Shown here in pieces: positions 60,417 to 64,000 of a stretch of 64,000 nt of DNA. The position numbers and the translations under genes are program-made. Location of the stretch: the NCBI GenBank assembly GCA_946965045.2, contig OX337240.1, positions 496,001 through 560,000 on the forward strand. Direction: 5' to 3'. The notes below the pieces were generated by a model. That model was not told the origin of the DNA and did not search any database. It worked only from the letters and a program-made list of their open reading frames with translations. The DNA comes from Epithemia pelagica. Taxonomy: Eukaryota; Bacillariophyta; Bacillariophyceae; Surirellales; Surirellaceae. Every line of letters begins with the position of its first letter. The stretch's first letter is position 1.

Positions 60417-61175
60417 TGTTAGGATTCTCACCGAAAACTAGGTGGCGAAACCTACAACTCATCGAATGATGCTAGTATTTTATGGCATCCGATGACATTT
60501 TCCTAAAAATGAGAAAAGAATGTCGGCATGCTCGCGAAACTATAAATTTGGCCACGGCATGCTCGCAGTGCACGCGTTATCGGCGACCGCTCGGATATTA
60601 ACTATGGCCCAACACGTGCGCGCCCAAAACTATCAAGTGCGCGCCTCTACTATCCGAGTACGCGCATCCACGATTCGACCTAACGGTCTATGTAATCAAA
60701 GCACGAATCACGATCACGCGAGACCATATCTCTGTTCCCACAAATCCAAGAATGCAAACAGCAACGCGCCCAGGACAAGACTTATACCACGACAAAGCAA
60801 GAGCTGTTGCATCCCATACATGTTATCCATCACCCTATACATTCAATATACACCAATGCCGGTCTACTCCAACCAGTGAGGACCTATCACACCAGATCCA
60901 TGGCCGTATGCAAGAGCCAGGACTTCGGCACCATCAACCACCTTAGTTAGTAATCGTCTCACAATCATTAATATCACCATTTTAACACTCATCTTAAGAC
61001 TTTTTCTCTTATCAGTGGACCGACTGCCCCCACCCACGGCGGACTTCGACTTGCAACTCTTCTCTGACCCGTGGAGGATTGTTGTATCGGTTGGTGATTC
61101 GATTGTCGGCTCAGCGAGCCTTTTACCTATCCTAACTATCTGTCTAACCCCTGTTGAATCGAGAGAAGTTTATCA
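60417..61175 (+). repeat. 5' LTR of Copia element 3
   Basis: 759 bp from TGTTAGG to TTTATCA. It shares GATCACGCGAGACCATAT and GCAAGAGCTGTTG with the element 2 LTR. The end is set by the primer site GATTAACAGTCTCA at 61176. Confidence 0.85.
60541..60546 (+). promoter_or_regulatory. TATA-like box in the LTR of element 3
   Basis: TATAAATTTGGCC at 60541; the element 2 LTR has ACATAAATTTGGCC at the corresponding place. A TATA-type promoter for the element RNA is plausible. Confidence 0.5.
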
Positions 61176-61189
61176 GATTAACAGTCTCA
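61176..61189 (+). promoter_or_regulatory. Probable primer-binding site of element 3
   Basis: GATTAACAGTCTCA directly after the LTR, identical to element 2. Its complement holds the tRNA-Asn(GUU) anticodon loop. Confidence 0.55.
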
Positions 61190-61213
61190 TCGTTTATTTC
61201 CGAGAAGCTTTCG

Positions 61214-61450
61214 ATGTCTCACGACGATTCCAACCTCTCTATTCGACACATCTTTCATTCCTTCCAACAAAGCGGGGAGGAACTCCATCCACCCGTGGCC
61301 CATCCGGGCGAGCCCTTGATTGAAACTCCGAAACCGACCCCGACTCAGGCCAGTGCTCCGAATCCCTTCCAGACCCCGGACCAAGTGGTCCAGCCTCCGT
61401 ATCATCCCGATCTCCCACTACATCCTCTACAACATCTCAATCCATGTTAG
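61214..61450 (+). CDS. Short leader ORF of element 3 (truncated counterpart of the extra ORF)
   Basis: 78 codons from ATG 61214, 38 bp inside the LTR border, the same place as the extra ORF of element 2. The Pro-rich segment (ETPKPTPTQ, NPFQTPDQ) resembles that ORF's NPFETPTQP. It ends at 61450, overlapping the gag-pol frame by 7 bp in another phase. It may be the remnant of a deletion that joined the leader ORF to mid-gag. Confidence 0.55.
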   Translation: MSHDDSNLSIRHIFHSFQQSGEELHPPVAHPGEPLIETPKPTPTQASAPNPFQTPDQVVQPPYHPDLPLHPLQHLNPC

Positions 61451-64000
61451 ATCTCTCTGCTTTCAAGAAAGGAACCAAAAGAGATGCAACAGCATTTGAA
61501 TCATTCAAAGACGAACGATACTTTGATTCGTTTTGGCGTGTATTCAAATCAACTGCGAAAGCACAAGGATTGTCGAATGTTCTTGATTTCAATTACAAGA
61601 TACCCAAGGATGACGAATGCGCAGAGTTACTTTTCCGAGAACAACAAGTCTTTGTCTATTCTGTACTTGTACGTATTATCCAAACCGACCAAGGAAGAGC
61701 ATACGTTCGAGAACATGAACATGATGAAGATGCAAGAGCCGTCTTGAAGAAACTCCATGTTCTACACACTGAATCTGATCTAGCTAAGCGAGAAGTGTTA
61801 CGCCTAACAAGCTACATTTCGAATCTTCGACTGGATGACTCTTGGCGTGGTACAACTCGTCAGTTTCTCCTACATTTCCAAGAACAGCTACGACTTCTGG
61901 ATAACCTTGTACCATTGTCGGATCGTATCCATGACCATACAAGGATGACCTTCCTTATGCAAGCTGTTGAAAAAGTACCTGATTTAAGACGAGTCAAGAT
62001 CTTGGATAACGTTGTCAACACAAAATCTGGAGCCAAGTCTCTCTGTTATCAATCATATTTCCGCCTGCTTCTTGATGCTGCTTTTGACCATGACCAAGCT
62101 ACCCGAACTTCTGCGTCTAACCGCCGTCGTCATGTAAAGCAACATGAATTTCAGTTGGATGAACCTTTTGAACCAGTGGAGTCCCCTGACTACCAGATCA
62201 ACAACACAAATATCCAATCCGAAAAGTCCCCAACTTCGTCGAAAATCAGCCTTCCAAGAGATGTATGGTTTAAACTCTCTGAAGAGGATCGGCAAATCAT
62301 TGTCGACTTCAATAAATCCGTCCAAGATTCCCCGACAACTCCACGCAAGGTCCAAACACATTCTCTTGACATTGATCCTGAACCAGATCCTGATCCTGAT
62401 GCCAACAACATTGGTGATACCCATCAAGATGCATCAGAACAAGATCCATTCGATACATCCTCTGATCCGGTTACCCAGTTCGTACACCAGGCTATTGCAT
62501 CGACAGATATCAATCATCCAGCATCTGACCTCAGCAACATCTTGTCAACTTCTACGACAAAATCAAGTCCTAAAGTCAAGTTCAAGTCTTCTGCTGATCA
62601 CAAGCAAAAGGTTCATATGTCACGATATCTATTCTCCCGCAAATCCACCTTTTCTGGTAATCAACTCATCGATCGAGGTGCCAATGGAGGCCTTGCAGGA
62701 TCTGACATGCGTATCCTTGCCAAAACCGGACGTCATATTACCATCGTAGGTATTGACAATCATGAATTGACTGGCCTTCCAGTTGTTACCTGTGCTGCCA
62801 AGTTTGATACAAGTGATGGACCCATTATTGGTATCTTCAATGAGTATGCCCACTATGGAAAGGGTTTATCTATCCATGCCCCAGCGCAATTTGAACATTT
62901 CGGCCTATCTGTCGACGAACGATCCGTCAAGGTTGATGGCAAACAACGCATTACTACCCTTGATGGACGCGCATTGCCCTTACGAATCAAGGATGGCCTT
63001 GCATACATTCAATCTCTGGGAATCCCTTCTGATGACGATATGGATAAATATCCGCATATTGTGTTCACTTCACCCCATATCTGGGATCCTTCTGTACTTG
63101 ACCATACCCATCCAGACCCCCATCAAGACCCTGCACCGAACTGGACATCTGTGGAGACTGATGGTAGTATGGAAACGTACCCCTATGACCAATATGGGGA
63201 GTATACCGATCGCGTTGTATGCACTTTGAATCTCCTCCTTGATCTCCCATATGATCATGGCCCCGATACACCCTCCTTCTTTTCCATCTATGCTGATCAA
63301 GATGGCAACGACCCCACACTTCATGCGTCTGTCCACAAACTCTACAAGGAACAATACGATTGGAAGAAATTTCGCCCTTTCTTTGGGTGGCAATCGGAAG
63401 ACGTAATCGCCGATACGTTCAAGCATACAACTCGTCATGGACACATTTCCTTTGACCAGGATACCTTGAAGAAACACTTTAAGGCCCGGAATCCTATCCT
63501 TAACCTCCCACGACGGCATGAACCCGTTGCCACTGACTCCATCTTCTCCGACACCCCGGCTGTTAACCATGGTGGCAAGATTGCTCAGATTTTTGTTGGT
63601 CGTGATACTTTGGTTACTGACATTTATGGTATCAAGTCTACCAAGCAATTCGTCAATACCCTCCAGGATAACATTCGTACACGTGGTGTCATGGAGACTT
63701 TGATCAGTGATGGTGGTTCGTCACTCATTTCCCACAAGGTCAAGGATATTCTTCGCACCCTTCTGATTGGTGAATACCGTTCCGAGCCCTATCACCAACA
63801 CCAGAACAAAGCTGAGAACCGCTATCAGACCGTTAAGCGTATGACCAATGCTATCATGAATGCATCTGGTTGCCCTGCTTCTGCATGGTTACTTTGTTTA
63901 GAATATGTGTGTGACCTCCTCAATCACACTTCCTCTCCCACCCACTCTGGCCGCACCCCTCTTGAGGCTCTTACCGGTACCCCACCCGACATTACCCATC
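61444..64000 (+). CDS. Element 3 gag-protease-integrase polyprotein (partial, open at window end)
   Basis: I read every codon from ATG 61444 to 64000 without a stop (852 codons); the frame is open up to 61324. It starts MLDLSAFKKGTKRDATAF, which matches residue about 170 of element 2 gag, so the first 170 residues are missing. The protease site is LIDRGANGGLAGSD. Where element 2 has TAA, this one reads EYAHYGKG and goes on. The integrase core has VTDIYG, ISDGGSS and NKAENRYQTVKR. No HHCC finger or CCHC knuckle is seen. RT and RNase H lie beyond the window. Confidence 0.9.
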   Translation, partial: MLDLSAFKKGTKRDATAFESFKDERYFDSFWRVFKSTAKAQGLSNVLDFNYKIPKDDECAELLFREQQVFVYSVLVRIIQTDQGRAYVREHEHDEDARAVLKKLHVLHTESDLAKREVLRLTSYISNLRLDDSWRGTTRQFLLHFQEQLRLLDNLVPLSDRIHDHTRMTFLMQAVEKVPDLRRVKILDNVVNTKSGAKSLCYQSYFRLLLDAAFDHDQATRTSASNRRRHVKQHEFQLDEPFEPVESPDYQINNTNIQSEKSPTSSKISLPRDVWFKLSEEDRQIIVDFNKSVQDSPTTPRKVQTHSLDIDPEPDPDPDANNIGDTHQDASEQDPFDTSSDPVTQFVHQAIASTDINHPASDLSNILSTSTTKSSPKVKFKSSADHKQKVHMSRYLFSRKSTFSGNQLIDRGANGGLAGSDMRILAKTGRHITIVGIDNHELTGLPVVTCAAKFDTSDGPIIGIFNEYAHYGKGLSIHAPAQFEHFGLSVDERSVKVDGKQRITTLDGRALPLRIKDGLAYIQSLGIPSDDDMDKYPHIVFTSPHIWDPSVLDHTHPDPHQDPAPNWTSVETDGSMETYPYDQYGEYTDRVVCTLNLLLDLPYDHGPDTPSFFSIYADQDGNDPTLHASVHKLYKEQYDWKKFRPFFGWQSEDVIADTFKHTTRHGHISFDQDTLKKHFKARNPILNLPRRHEPVATDSIFSDTPAVNHGGKIAQIFVGRDTLVTDIYGIKSTKQFVNTLQDNIRTRGVMETLISDGGSSLISHKVKDILRTLLIGEYRSEPYHQHQNKAENRYQTVKRMTNAIMNASGCPASAWLLCLEYVCDLLNHTSSPTHSGRTPLEALTGTPPDITH

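Larger units (their letters stand above)
60417..64000 (+). mobile_element. Copia LTR retrotransposon, element 3 (runs off the window)
   Basis: The left LTR begins TGTTAGGATTCTCACCG, as does the element 2 LTR in its own sense (TGTTAGAATTCTCACCG), and many blocks downstream are shared with divergence. Internal sequence starts after 61175 with the same primer site. A gag-pol frame is open to the window end and closely follows element 2. The five bases before it, ATATC (60412-60416), would be its target duplication; the other copy is outside. Confidence 0.93.

Noticed and set aside
1-64000. CRISPR arrays, rRNA genes, operons
   Set aside because: None are present. Repeats here are LTRs, inverted ends or simple tandems, and gene structure is eukaryotic.

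Overview
The window reads as nuclear DNA of a diatom, most likely a raphid pennate species; the species itself is a guess. The evidence is: three Copia-class LTR retrotransposons; genes with few, short introns (60 to 264 nt, mostly GTAAGT...AG); a predicted plastid protein whose signal peptide is followed by a Phe-type transit peptide start; a stramenopile-like RNA-silencing enzyme; and a tandem family of secreted or membrane proteins that I cannot assign to a known family. Exons were joined by hand from reading-frame continuity, splice sites and comparison of paralogues inside the window. All joined models keep frame, but none is backed by RNA data.

Layout. 1-8987: Copia element 1 on the minus strand, almost complete, with near-identical LTRs. 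9082-12201: a PIF/Harbinger-type DNA transposon with 40-bp inverted ends and a 3-bp target duplication, carrying a transposase and a convergent accessory ORF. 13375-18628 (minus): a seven-exon gene that fuses a RecQ-type helicase to a eukaryotic cellular RNA-dependent RNA polymerase with a DYDGD catalytic loop. 18941-21279 (minus): an unrecognised acidic, probably nuclear protein. 21779-22211: a TA-flanked MITE. 22262-29108: an inverted duplication of a small gene (copy A plus strand, broken by one stop; copy B minus strand, intact) around a large armadillo-repeat protein gene.

29531-45646: a cluster of a diversified family of signal-peptide plus single-membrane-span proteins (called FAM1 to FAM6 here). 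It includes an apparent chimera of two subfamilies, a dead duplicated exon and a decayed relic. Interleaved and downstream are ordinary single-copy genes: a small STI1-like protein, a plastid PDZ/2Fe-2S ferredoxin-like protein, a SAM-dependent methyltransferase-like protein, a small Tim (Tim8/13 class), a PAS-domain protein and a possibly prenylated Cys-rich protein.

51686-64000: a small minus-strand gene split by two Copia elements of one family. Element 2 (51940-60323, minus) is complete, with 783-bp LTRs and the target duplication CTCGG. Element 3 (60417 to beyond the window end, plus) is a diverged relative with an open gag-pol frame. Both appear primed by an internal tRNA-Asn fragment and carry an integrase without a visible HHCC zinc finger but with a chromodomain-like tail. 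Element 2 also has an extra ORF ahead of gag.
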